Below are positions 20,087-30,932 of a DNA stretch of 30,974 nt, in pieces. The translations under genes and the position numbers were made by a program. Each line of letters starts with the position of its first letter. Within the stretch, counting starts at the first letter, position 1. Source of the stretch: Saccoglossus kowalevskii (taxonomy: Eukaryota; Hemichordata; Enteropneusta; Harrimaniidae); NCBI RefSeq assembly GCF_000003605.2, contig NW_003110477.1, forward strand, positions 80,959 to 111,932, given 5' to 3'. The notes below the pieces were generated by a model, which saw only the letters and a list, made by a program, of their open reading frames with translations, was not told the DNA's origin and ran no database searches.

Positions 20087-20275
20087 ACTGAATATTGACT
20101 ATTACGGGAAGATTGCCAATGTGCAGTTTGTTATTCCGAAATTTATTCCTTGCTTCGTACGAATAATTTCCGCTTTGGTCACTTGTCACATCGGTAGTAT
20201 TCTTATCTCGCTTGGTTCGCCTGATAAGATTGCTGTAAGTTCTGGTTTAATTGATGACAAATATCGATTATTTAT
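20087..20275 (-). pseudogene. Immunoglobulin-like domain exon relic
   Basis: On the minus strand one frame reads KPELTAILSGEPSEIRI (start of an Ig domain) and another reads TTDVTSDQSGNYSYEARNKF and then VIVNIQ, the typical D..SxxSGxYxCxAxN ending. The conserved cysteine is Tyr (SYEARN). The two parts are in different frames and too close together, so the middle of the domain, including its first cysteine and Trp, is deleted. The exon ends CAG T before GTGAGT, phase 1, the usual Ig exon phase. The parent is probably an Ig-superfamily adhesion or receptor protein. Confidence 0.5.
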
Positions 20276-20289
20276 ATAGTAATTAATGT

Positions 20290-22280
20290 ACACAATGCAG
20301 AACTAATCAAGCCTTCCACCTAAAGAATTATAACCATTGTATTCTCTAATTTTAGGATTATATAATTACATTCAACGCTTCGATATAGCGCGACTGAGTT
20401 AACACGTGTTTCATTGTTATATAATACCTATTTTGGCACTGCGACAAACGTACATGACTTCATGATAACATTAAACACATAATCTAACAATAAACACATA
20501 AACTGTATTCAATATACTAATAGTATTTTAAACGAAGGTCAATACAGTTTAAAATTTACACTACTTTGAGATCATCTAAAAAGCTAATTGAAGCTCAGAT
20601 GTATTTAATATTGTGTCTTCCCAAGTTTATGGGTTATGATTTAGTATTTTATGTTTTGGTTATTTCGCCTCAATTTACACAATTATCGTGCATAAAACTA
20701 TTTAGTTTATGTTTACATTAGCGTCGGTGAAGCATTTCAAACGAAGATCAAGATGAATAATTTGAATTTGAAACTAATTTGAAATCACCTAAAAACTGTC
20801 AGTAAAGGATGGGTGACGAATTTCCATATTTTTGGGGTATTTCAATAACACAACTGTCGAGCATAGTTCTTCTCTGTACATTGATTGTCGTTGTTATATT
20901 TTGTTTATATAATTTACATATTAATATACGTTTACTATGTCAGAACTTACATTGTTTTATTCACAGGACGTGATATTCCATTGGTCTAGAGTGTGTAGTG
21001 TATTAATGTTCCTCTGAGATTCAGCTTAGCTTTTCATGTTGATCGTCGATTTGATGTACATTGTTTTTAGTTTAGGCACACAGTGGCACATTTCCAGCTT
21101 TAATTTTGTGACGCCAACAATGTGATATACCATGTAATATCCCCTTGGCGGGGAATATGCTATTTAATATCCATTTATATTCAATGTCATGTGACTGACC
21201 CTTAACCAATCACAGGATGTGTAGCAACAATGATAATGTGAGATATGATAAACTTAATTAATATACATAAGCTCATACTACTCATTCAACTAAGGGTGTA
21301 AATCTTTTCATGTTCAAAAACCTGGGTGTGTGCTAAACTCGGAGGTATGTGCTAAATTAGTCACCAAACGTCTTTGCGATTTGCGTATAACATGGAGTTA
21401 CCAATTAAAGTGAGACAGACTTAGTATTAATGGTATTCCAGTAAATTACTTCAGAATTTGTCTTCAAATAAAAACGTTGTTGTAAACATTTCAGGTTTTG
21501 TGCAGTGGTGGTTATTATTATCTAATCAAAGAGCGTTTCTTCTAAGCAAAGGGTCTAATATAAAAAAAATAGATATGACATGCCACCAATTAGGTCTTCA
21601 TTATAAGTAATTATATTATAGCATTATCAATACCAGTGGATTTTATGACGTCATTACAGCAGATTATTTGCGATAATGTATCCCTTTTTTGAGCATCAAG
21701 GCCCCATACCATTGATATGAATACAATGTTGTTTTCGAAAAGGAATCAAATGGAAACTATTTAAAAAGAATAGTTGTTAGATAACAAGAATTTAATACTA
21801 AAATCGGCATCAAATAAATTGATCCATTGCCAATAACATCGGATTTCAATATCTAAATCCGACAATTTTGTTAGGACATCGTCGTCTGCTCTGTAAACTA
21901 AAGCGCGTTCGATCGCAGTGTTCCATGTAGTAGAACGCGCGCTTCTAGATTCCTTGACGGATTCCGTTGTTGTGGTTGTGGCCTCCTGACCAGGTCGCTC
22001 GATCATATCGATGAACTAAGGTTAACCCAGGGTGATTTGTCTGAGCAAATGCGATAAACGAAGTGGGAGTATATCACCAGAGCGCAAATCAACATCATGA
22101 TGATTGGCGATTTAAGGTATTCATGCACTGTTTTCAGGTCATTATGAAAATAATTTTGATCCGCGAAGCTATGATCTATGTCAAAAACATTGTTGGTGAC
22201 CCCACTCATTAACTTGAACATGTTATTTGTACTGGATTATCCTGATAGTGCATTAGTGGTGTTATTCTGTTGTTGGAAAA
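20290..22280. other. Intergenic stretch, no supported gene
   Basis: Mostly AT-rich. A minus-strand open frame at 21761-22006 (rich in Thr, Glu and Arg at its start) and one at 22003-22221 overlap a slightly GC-richer patch at 21850-22010, but neither shows a known domain. A plus-strand stretch from 20808 encodes a hydrophobic run of about 20 residues without other support. Confidence 0.3.
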
Positions 22281-22290
22281 GTGTATACCA

Positions 22291-22748
22291 TATTTGCTCT
22301 ATTAGAGACGCATGAAGAAAACGATGCTTTTAATTGTATATTGTGACTTTGTCTTGTTTAAACCATAAATTCACGTCATTTAGCTTAGTGCATGAACTAC
22401 TAATAGAGCAAATACAGTACCCGCGTCAACGAAAACCAGTTTTGAGCATACATGTATTATCATTCATGTTGTATATTTGTAGTGGCTAAAATATGAGTTT
22501 ATTAGCTTTCTTGACGAATGGGAAAAAGAGTGTTTGGCAACACCTAAGCTGTCTCTTACTGATAAGAAGAAGATGTGCCTCAGCAGAGAGACTGTGAAAA
22601 GGTACATAATTATATGTTAGTGTTCATATCACATTATATAAGAGAACAATGCTGTAATTTGAGGCATGTCAATGGTGAAAATATGTGATGTTTTGATACT
22701 TGGATTCAGTTCACTACTTTTGGCGATTCACTTCTAATAGAGCAAATA
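22291..22748. repeat. 15-bp motif in three inverted copies around the P-like exon
   Basis: TATTTGCTCTATTAG occurs on the plus strand at 22291-22305 and as its reverse complement at 22400-22414 and 22734-22748. The P-element-like exon lies between the second and third copies. These may be the terminal inverted repeats of a non-autonomous element, perhaps with one nested insertion, but the flanking bases agree only weakly. Confidence 0.45.
22483..22601 (+). pseudogene. P-element / THAP9-like transposase exon fragment
   Basis: The acceptor TGTATATTTGTAG and donor GTACAT bound 119 nt of open frame: WLKYEFISFLDEWEKECLAT followed by LTDKKKMCLSRETVKR. P-element family transposases carry the pattern FLxxLxxWExxV...KxxMLLSxxTxxGLxxT, recalled from the family, and this fits the left part of it. 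The following GL..T segment and the catalytic parts were not found, nor a THAP zinc finger, so it is an isolated exon remnant. Confidence 0.5.
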
Positions 22749-23099
22749 CTAGTATAGTACTGTTCATTGATTGCATATCAAATGAAGTTGGAAATGGTTC
22801 ATATAATTGTTGTCTTTATTAAAGATCGAAAGTTGCGCTGAGATTGTTTACTATGTGTTAATGTTTGTGTCGTATGACAAAATTTGCTTTCCTTACATGA
22901 TTTGAGTCATGTGCTTTAGCCCTTTGACTCTTTTCTTAGGCATTATTAACTATTGAGCAACGGTTTTCAATCAATACACTTAATTATACAATGCCTTCTC
23001 ATTCTTTTATTCTAGTTAATTCTTTTGTATTTTTAAACAAATATAGTTGAAATCGAACTATAATTAGAGGTCCCACTAACAAAATATGTTCATATGTAC

Positions 23100-23375
23100 C
23101 TGAACAAATTCTACAGAACCAGTCACCAGCTGATGCTTCTAAACCCAATCAAACACTTGTAATGAAACCATACAACGCCAGTTTCCTCCATCACACATAA
23201 CCATTTCGCCAGTTTCTTTACCAGAACAATAGAAGTAATGATCTTCATCTAAAACTTCTCCCTCTAAATCTGTGATATCATCTGTAATTACTTTGTTTTG
23301 CGAGAGAAATATCCCCAGAAAAAAACATGCATACCGGACTGCATAGAGGACGCCATGTTGTTTACATACGCACTG
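23100..23375 (-). pseudogene. PHD-finger protein fragment, frameshifted
   Basis: On the minus strand one frame reads ITDDITDLEGEVLDEDHYFY, then CSGKETGEMVMCDGG. A +1 shift gives WFHYKCLIGFRSISW, and a further shift gives GDWFCRICS before the donor CAG|GTACAT at 23100. Together these follow the PHD order C...MVxCD...WFHxxCVG...GDWxCxxC. A possible start lies at 23355 (MASSMQSG), also frame-shifted from the domain. PHD fingers bind histone tails and are also found in some transposon proteins; this copy is not translatable as it stands. Confidence 0.6.
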
Positions 23376-23580
23376 GTTGCGTTTACGGAAATTACCGATC
23401 TCGTACAAATACGGCCGAAGCCACCTAATTAATTATTCATGTGAGTTAAAACCACGTAATCCTATTACGCTCATCGTCCGCCTGCACGGTGTTGCTCCGT
23501 TCGAACACCCCTCCCTCCACAACACCTTGCGGTAATTCTATCCATAACTGTGTATGTCACGTGGTTGCGCGATAGAAAGT

Positions 23581-23960
23581 TTACCGACCAATAGAAAGTT
23601 TGTTACAATGACTACCAAAAAGCGATTGGGGCTTTGCATTTTTGTTGTCTTCATCTTCGGCTTCGTTTCTGTCAATGTATGTTGCAGTGACACCATGAGC
23701 TTTGAGGAATAACACCTTCTTTTCTATAATACTCAACAGTGGTGACAACACTATTACCACGCACGATGGTCGCAAGGCTGGTAAAGCATAGTAACATAAT
23801 GATTTACCATTTCCAGTACGACTAAAACGAACACATCAGACTCGGAACTAAGTACCCTGAACGGCTTTTGTCCGAATATTGTATTGCCTCGACATCCACT
23901 GCAAGCCAACGCGGCTTCCACTGTGCGAGCATTTTCACCGCCTGGCAACCATGAAAACAA
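23581..23960 (-). pseudogene. Second RecQ-like helicase fragment, frameshifted
   Basis: The minus strand reads SDVFVLV, then after a one-base frameshift near 23820 RTGNGKSLCYYALPALRPSC, then VVIVLSPLLSIIEKKVLFLK and AHGVTATYI. This is the RecQ series DVFVxxPTGxGKSLCY (motif I, with Pro changed to Arg) followed by motif Ia VVSPLxSLMxDQV. It ends after NKLSIGR without motif II (DEAH). It lies on the opposite strand to the fragment at 19089 and covers the next part of the domain, so the two are separate insertions or broken pieces of one family. Confidence 0.65.
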
Positions 23961-24709
23961 AGGCCAAAACAGTACTTTGGGATGGTTGTTGACACCCACT
24001 GAACCGTGTAACAAGATTACCTCTGCATATGCAACATATTTAAATTTGGTTTAGGATTTCTTTAAAGTTAAGTTTGTGCTTTTTTTTCGATTTTAGCTAT
24101 TTTCAACGGCTTTTCGACAGGCGTTCCACAGCAGCTCGCGCAGAGCCCATAGAAATACATGACAGAGTGGTGCGCGTCTTTAAAGCGTCTTGTGACTTAG
24201 CTCCGCCCCGACAATGTTGATAGCTTGGCCAAGCGCATTGATGAAAGAAGCAATATGATTGGCTGTTGGTAAACTGATTCCAAACTGTAAGGGCATTGTC
24301 ACATACACATATTCCTAATGAAATACTTCAAGGTGATAGTGGAGTGCTTCGCCGGAACATTCACCTTGACAATTCAAGATGAATACGCTAAGCTGGGACT
24401 GCTAATTACAGTGCAAATAGCGGCGATGCACGTTGAAACAATTGGTAAAAGACGGACCTATCTCCATTCTTATTACGTCCATGATAAACCTATTCGTGAA
24501 TATTGTAAAAACAGGTGGTCATACAAGTGCATTGCGGATGTGTAGGACAAGATTTTTGGGAATTATTAACTGTTTTGTAAACTGACAATGTTACCCACAA
24601 CCCGCCCCCCCCCAAAAAAAAAACAAAAAAAAAACTGCTCCTTCTCTCTGGCAGTCGTTGAAATTTTGTTGACGTGTGTATTAAATCTATAAATAACAAC
24701 TGGTATGTA
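23961..24709. other. Intergenic stretch downstream of gene C, no supported gene
   Basis: A slightly GC-rich patch at 24100-24210 is followed by an open frame of 75 residues at 24318-24545 (plus) with no recognised domain, then a C-run and A-run at about 24604-24634. Confidence 0.3.
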
Positions 24710-24893
24710 TTTTTTTTCGATAAGCCATTTAATTTACATTCAACGACATTAAAGCAAATTTGGATAGCATTGTATATAAGAAATCTACAAATTCTCTTTC
24801 TACCAGCGATATCGATTTAACATATATACGTTCACACCATACAATTATAGTTCCCGTCTGGTCATTTAAAGTGTACACTGCCTAGCTCAGCAA
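24710..24893 (-). pseudogene. Gene C terminal exon and 3' UTR
   Basis: The acceptor TTTTTATTGTAG is followed by T TGC TGA, giving the same Ser-Cys-stop ending as gene B. A variant polyadenylation signal ATTAAA lies on the minus strand at 24733-24728. The 3' end is therefore placed loosely near 24710. Confidence 0.5.
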
Positions 24894-25006
24894 CTACAAT
24901 AAAAAATAAAAATTAATACATATATGTTATTGTTTTGATATTAAACTATTCTTATTGATGATCGGTGACAGAGTCTTAAATAATTTTATCATGAGTTTAA
25001 CATTAC

Positions 25007-25299
25007 CTTCCAGGAATGATCCAGCTATTCCCGAATTTATTTACGTCACTGGTTGTCTTCATCGTTCCATCTGGCATTCTCATTTGCATATCATTATCTG
25101 GATTTTCATCAGCATTGCCCAATAATCCATATACTTTGCCAAATATGGATGCATCAAGAGTTGGCACCGCGCGTCCTCTGCCATTCCACAATAATGTAAA
25201 TTTGGAGTCAAGGCTGATTTTCACATGTTCATCATATTTGTCAACCTTTATTCTGCCATTTGTCCAAGGGAAGGGCGAGTCTATTTCATTGCCGTTCAC
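25007..25299 (-). pseudogene. Gene C exon 6 equivalent: vWD C-half
   Basis: The acceptor TTTTTGGTACATAG and donor GTAATG flank an open 293-nt exon. It includes FGKVYGLLGNADENPDNDM, the vWD hallmark with its cysteine changed to Tyr. It is about 65% identical to gene B exon 6 by hand count (63 of 97). Confidence 0.8.
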
Positions 25300-26503
25300 C
25301 TATGTACCAAAAACACAAATAGAATAAGTAAAGCAACCAATATGGACACACAACAGAGCTTGTTTTACCATGCCATAATTTATATTCAAAATTTAATATC
25401 AATTCATATTTTCCCTGATACTTACGCTGGATCCATTGGCCACCTCTTCAGTGCGATATGTTGATTTAAATTTGCCTTTAAGTTTTACTTGCATTGACAT
25501 TCTGTCTCGGACTTAGATTTGAACTCCCCATTGCATTGAAATTTTGAATATAATTTGCATTGATAGTTTGAGTTAGTTACTTTGTTGAGTGTTTGACTTG
25601 AATAAATTATGTATTGGATTAGAGAAACGAACAACAATTTGATGAACATTATTAGCTTTTTTTGTGTAATTGGATGGATTGATTTCTTGGGCCTTACAAT
25701 ATATTTATGACATTGTGTTTCACGTAATAGTTTTTTTTTACATTTTCTAAATACAAAAAATAATTAATGCAAGATAAAATCTTTGCGAACTGTACGAGAG
25801 ACGTGGATGATAAACATATTATTTTTATGCATATCAATTACTAAAGCCTACTGACTAGAAGTCGTTACATAAAAGCGTACAGTGACTTTCCGACAGAACT
25901 CCTGTCTGTTGTTAAATAAGATCCATTTAATATGTCATTGTACCCAGGGTTTGTCATGCCTGCTAAAAAATGTTCTACATCCGTATTTGTTCCAGATTTG
26001 TAGACATTTTAGTTTACATGACTGTTTAAGTCTTCAGTGCGGTGGCTATATTTCTGACAAGACACACGTCGGTTGTTCTACAATACCGTTCCTGCATGGA
26101 GATTGGCACATTCCATCACATGCAAAAGTGATGGTACTTCAATAGAAACATTTTTAGGCTGACGGTGTGTGGAACTATTTTGTGACAAAAACAGCGCAGG
26201 AGCCCTAATTATCCAATAAAAATATATTCATTTATATATCATATTGTTCACTAATTGCCATTTGTTTTCTACAATTTATTTTTGTATTGATTGTATATTA
26301 ATATATTCTTTAGATTTGTTATGAAATGAGACTATTTCATACTGATCCTTTGATTTCCATATTTTTTGGCAATAAAAGCTGTCATTCATTGATATTGTTA
26401 CATGGTAATACGCGATATAAATAATAATGTTTGGGAGGTTTTAACCTGTGTAACGTTAATAATGATGATTCCTACTACATGCAGTACAATGTATTTCACT
26501 CAC

Positions 26504-26742
26504 ATAGACATTTCTACCAATTGTCGTTGTAACCGCATTTCCATCTGCATATACTATTACATCATAAACACCGGTTTTGTTTACGGCTTCAACATAGCGA
26601 TGTCTAACAGCAACAACAAATGTAGGCACATGAATGCACTCTTGAAATAATACATAAGAACAACCTGCATGTCCGTCAAACTAAAATTTCACTCCATCAA
26701 AGCTGTGGTACAGAGGATCGCGAAAAACACCACCAAACAACC
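26504..26742 (-). pseudogene. Gene C exon 5 equivalent: vWD N-half with in-frame stop
   Basis: The acceptor TTCTTTCTTTAG and donor GTGAGT flank an exon of 239 nt, as in gene B. It reads RDPLYHSFDGVKF, then TAG at 26683-26681, then FDGHAGCSYVLFQEC and onward with clear vWD similarity. The stop replaces a Lys codon of the KFKF motif. The leading GDP is RDP. The last 59 residues are about 83% identical to gene B by hand count. Confidence 0.8.
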
Positions 26743-27034
26743 CTAAAGAAAGAAACGGCCATAATATTAATGTAGTGATTTTTATATGCACAATCTGTAT
26801 GTTATACTTATATGGAGCGTGAATGCAAATTTTGTGTTTATTATCCTTCATGATTTCATTAGCTTGGCTTTGTAATATTTGCTTACGATGTATGTTTTGA
26901 TTATTGGCAATTTTAGATACTCCTGCTAGCAGTCTTATGGATTGGTTCCAAGAAAAGTGCAATTTTACTGTGTTTTGAATGTAACTTGGATATTGTAACG
27001 AGGAGGGTTGTACAAGTGGTGATTATTTTCAACG

Positions 27035-27253
27035 GTGCCATGTATAGGAAGATCAGGTAGACGGATAAACCAGAAGATAATGCAACTGGGTGGTGATATT
27101 ATAACAATAACTGGAGTGCAGGATAGAATGGTACACGACGCCAAAAACGTCTTGATCAAACAATTATATTCTAGTAACGTTTCGGGGATGATGAAAATAC
27201 CCCTTCCAGTTAACTTGGCTATGTTTAAACAATTTGGTACCCATATTTTTTAA
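27035..27253 (+). other. Open frame in a gene C intron, weak KH-domain resemblance
   Basis: The frame reads IGRSGRRINQKIMQLGGDII, then TITGVQDRMVHDAKNVLIKQ. A GxxG loop (GRSG) followed by I, a VxITG-like strand and a final helix with DAK..I resemble type I KH RNA-binding domains, but the middle is about ten residues too short. It lies between exons 4 and 5 of pseudogene C on the opposite strand. Chance similarity is quite possible. Confidence 0.2.
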
Positions 27254-28502
27254 AGAACATACAACTCCATGGAAGCGTTGATTTCATCATGATGGCTGCA
27301 ATCCTAGCGTTTATTATTGAATTTATGGTTTGTTATGATAGTGTGTTGGATGATTAGTTTCGGAGTGTATAATATGTTTAATAAATATTTCACTTACGGC
27401 TAAAAATATTCCTATTGTGTTCTAAAAAAAAGAAAACACATTTTAATTAAATTTAATTAGCATTTTACTACATGCATCATATACGTAATATTTACCCAGT
27501 ATTGTAACGCTGATAACATTTACTATTCGTTTCGAAATGATTGCCAATCAGAGTGTGCATTACATTACAAATTATACAAAAAACATGACAACATGTTAAC
27601 TGCATTGCGTGTTGTCAGTGGCCTACCGCTGCCGATGATGAATATATCTTTAGAATGTACAGTATAAATATAACCATTTTCATTAGAAAGCACACATCCC
27701 TGCGCGCTCACCAAACAATGTATCAGCCAATCAACAATGTATCAGAGCATGGATGTAATTCTATTGCAATTGCAAATATGTACGTTGTAAAACAGTAAAA
27801 TATATCAACGGTATTAAAAATGTGACAACAACAAAAAAGAAAGAAATACCCATTGTTAACCGATACGCTTGCAAGCAAGGGGAAACAAACCGAACCATTA
27901 GGTAGTGGCAGTGAGAACTTCTTTTTAATTATAATATCAAAACATGACAAATGTAATATTTATACAGTGGTAACTTCACATGACAGACATCGACAGTGTT
28001 GTAAGTGCGTCATAATTGTGTTTATGTTATTAATAATATTTTGGTTTGTTCCAAAATGACGGCCGGTTGATTATTTGCAACGATGCATACAAACGTGAAC
28101 AAAATAAACTTTACATTCCAGAATTGTTTTCGTATACTTGTTCGTTCGTACAGTGGTGTTGTCATATTATAACATACATGTGTAACAAATCGATCAATGA
28201 GAACGTTGCAATTCATCAATTGGTGTTATGTTTCGGAGTAATGTGTATGAAACAATGACAGTACACTAAGAAGGTATTTGAAATACAACTGACGAAAAAC
28301 ATATATACTGAGGGCAATGTTAACGTCACTAAAGTTTAGTTTTTTCTTGAAGGTCAAAGTTTATTATTTGCTTTGGTATTACCTGCCCATGTATGAAATT
28401 ACTCAAGGACATGGTTGTGTCACAATTGGACATTTAAAGTCTAGATTATGTAAAATCTAAAATAATGTAAAATATTCGCATATAGTGTATACTGTTACTC
28501 AC

Positions 28503-28631
28503 TTTTGCAGCATATATCAGTACATGTACATACGCCTGTTCTACGTGGACGTTCCTGAAAAGGGTTGCAAGATGTGATTGGGAAAATAAGCAAAGGTCGG
28601 CATGTTCCACCCATTAAGCCACAGGCCAAAT
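28503..28631 (-). pseudogene. Gene C exon 4 equivalent: altered beta-defensin-like domain
   Basis: The acceptor GTCTCATCTAG and donor GTGAGT flank a 129-nt phase 1-1 exon. It begins ACGLMGGTCRP and ends CTCTDICCK. Cysteine spacing is C-x6-C-x10-C-x12-C-x5-CC, with an extra Cys inside the last x5 loop. Relative to gene B there is a seven-residue in-frame insertion between the second and third cysteines. The other loops keep exactly the same lengths. The reading frame is open. Confidence 0.65.
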
Positions 28632-29377
28632 CTAGATGAGACAAAAATGTTATGCTTATTAATAACGAGCAGCCACTTCTGGGCACGTACATATGACATT
28701 TATTAAACACTGATATAAATAATATCAGGCTTTTGGCGTCTGACCTATCATTCTATCCATATTTGCAACTTGTTGGAAATAACAGGAAAAAAAAAAACTT
28801 TTCTAGGTGCAAGAGTCAATCCTAAATATTTAGCTTCATACAAATGCATTGAAGGAAATAATGTGATGGTATAATCATTTGGTCTGATTTTGAGTCACGG
28901 GTGAGGTGTTTTCTGGAAATATATTCAAACCAGAATCAAATACAAATTACTCTTATAAACAATGTTACAAGAAGAAGTGCTTTAGGCCCATCAAAACATA
29001 GCTTAAAGGTTAGCACTGACCACATCTTACGTTCTTCTCGTCATATAAAGTAATTATAATTTTTAATAATCAGTTGCTCACTAAAAAAATGGAAGTATTT
29101 TGTAGTTTGGTTTGAGGTTTTAATCATAATTGTTTTTTATCACTTGATCAGCATGGTGCTAAACTCAAGTCTACATATGTGCATTTGATATGTTTTTGAA
29201 GTAAAAAATAAAATAAACTTTGTAGTTTATATGTATATTTACATACTACAATTGATATAATCACACTTTGCAAGTAACCGACAAATTAAACATTCCAAGA
29301 CATAATCTAAATTGATATATAAAAGTTATTTTTAGTGAACTGTTTGATTTAAAATGTTTATATTTTTAAGATTAAAG

Positions 29378-29525
29378 CGGGGGTGTCATCACCTGCCCAC
29401 GTCCGGGAATTGAGTCCCAACGATAGCAACGCATGCTAAAAACGCAAAAACTAACGGGTAGACTGTTGCACCGTAAAACAATGATACGTTTTGGCCACCT
29501 GACGCATGCACAGGGGACGACTCCT
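29378..29525. other. GC-richer block within a gene C intron, apparently absent from gene B
   Basis: The block between GCGGGGGTGTCATCACC and GGGGACGACTCC is clearly more GC-rich than its surroundings. The homologous intron 3 of gene B (10519-11179) aligns on its right (GAATAA.ACATTT, CGTACAGCT.TACTATT) but has no counterpart. It looks like a small insertion of unknown type. Confidence 0.3.
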
Positions 29526-29882
29526 ATTAAATATAATAATGTGATTTCCATTATCGCAAGTGCAATTATGGGGCATTATGAATAACACATTTTTTATTAT
29601 TTTGAGAAATGAAATCCATACACAAGGATTCAGATCAGCCAGAATCTGAAAAATATGGGGGGGGGATCATCACAACGTACAGCTATACTATTAGCCCATA
29701 TGCTAATGACAGAACGATTTCACACACTTTTGATATAAGTAGCATTTAAAAATAGTCAGAAATGGACAGACTGCAAAATCCATGATCACTTATTACACTT
29801 TTTTTTCCAATATATAATCATGAACATTTTATATTGAAACAAACAAACTATTTTTGTGTGAATAAATGGCACATCAACTCAC

Positions 29883-29909
29883 CACCTAAATCTCTACTAT
29901 CTTGGATCT
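29883..29909 (-). pseudogene. Gene C exon 3 equivalent (27 nt linker)
   Basis: The acceptor TTATCTTTGTAG and donor GTGAGT flank a 27-nt phase 1-1 exon encoding IQDSRDLG, the counterpart of gene B 11180-11206. Confidence 0.6.
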
Positions 29910-30382
29910 CTACAAAGATAAACAGAAATTGTTATAGTTTATTCACTTTATTGTTTTTGTATTAGACTTGTATTCAAAAGCAATACAAACGAAACAGTTC
30001 ATTCCCAATGATTGGGCATATCTCCATATCCTGTTTAAGTCCATGATGCAATATGCTTGCTTACAGTTATTACAAATTATTTAAATGTAAACGCATATAA
30101 CGATCAAACCTTTTAGTTTAGCTTAAGCAATTTAAAACATGCATGTTGAGTCTATCATAACAAATTAGCATATACGTTGAATTCTTCAGTTGACTTCGAA
30201 ATGAAACCAGATTGGAAAACAGTACAATGAAATCAGCAGAAGCAGTTTCAAATTGTATAAATTTAACACCACACGAGTATAAAATAGAGGAAATTACAGC
30301 AGACCCAAAACGATCTGACACACTAGATGGAATTGATTCACCACCAACATATTTTTATTTGTCGAAAAAAACATTAACTTAC

Positions 30383-30419
30383 TGACATCTTTTTGAGAGA
30401 TCCATGGTGATTTTGCCTC
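30383..30419 (-). pseudogene. Gene C exon 2 equivalent (37 nt linker)
   Basis: The acceptor TATTATTCTTGCAG and donor GTAAGT match gene B. The exon is phase 0 to 1 and encodes EAKSPWISQKDV plus one base. It is now the first recognisable coding exon of this copy because the signal-peptide exon is absent. Confidence 0.6.
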
Positions 30420-30932
30420 CTGCAAGAATAATAACAGAACTACATTATTTAAATATTAAATTGGAAGCCATGTGTTTGAAAAAAATCGTTGAGTAAGACT
30501 AGTTTTATGATTAGTTGCCTGATATGAATTAATAATATAACCACATCAATATAACAATTAGAGAAAAAAACAGCCAACAATTTGTTATCCACTATTTTTA
30601 AAGAACTTTATAGAAACCATGGTGATGTTGAAATGTCAGTATTAGTAATATGAATCCAGAAAAATTATGTGTGATATTATTTATCTTATCATTTATAAAT
30701 TACAGGAGGATTTAAAAGAACAGTATAAACAGATGATTTCTTCTTACTGGGGAGAGTAAAATACATCTATCGTGCAAAATGTGCATGGCTAATGTCAAGC
30801 GATCAATTAGTCAGCTTTATCTAAATATCTAAACAACAAATTGCAACACAAAATGTGCTGCATATATGCGCTATATGTAATGCATTCAGTGACATTGGAC
30901 CAACATGCATTAATACAACAAGCTTATCATAC

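Larger units (their letters stand above)
24887..30419 (-). pseudogene. Gene C: degenerate beta-defensin-like + vWD paralogue
   Basis: Exon equivalents are 30419-30383, 29909-29883, 28631-28503, 26742-26504, 25299-25007 and 24893-24887. All lengths equal those of gene B except the defensin-like exon (129 versus 108 nt), and all splice sites and phases are kept. Defects are a TAG stop at 26683-26681 in the vWD domain, Cys-to-Tyr in the CGLxGN hallmark (KVYGLLGN), and no signal-peptide exon between 30420 and 30932. The defensin-like exon has a seven-residue insertion after the second cysteine and one extra cysteine. Intact splice signals suggest recent decay or an aberrant but expressed gene; assembly error at the stop is the alternative. 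Confidence 0.75.

Noticed and set aside
20808..20970. Short plus-strand frame with a hydrophobic run that could span a membrane
   Set aside because: Only about 50 residues, T-rich DNA gives such runs by chance, and nothing around supports a gene.
21761..22221. Two minus-strand open frames in a slightly GC-richer patch
   Set aside because: No recognisable domain, no convincing splice context and no second copy in the window.
24318..24545. Plus-strand 75-residue open frame
   Set aside because: Some coding-like composition but no motif, no splice signals clearly tied to it and no homologous copy here.
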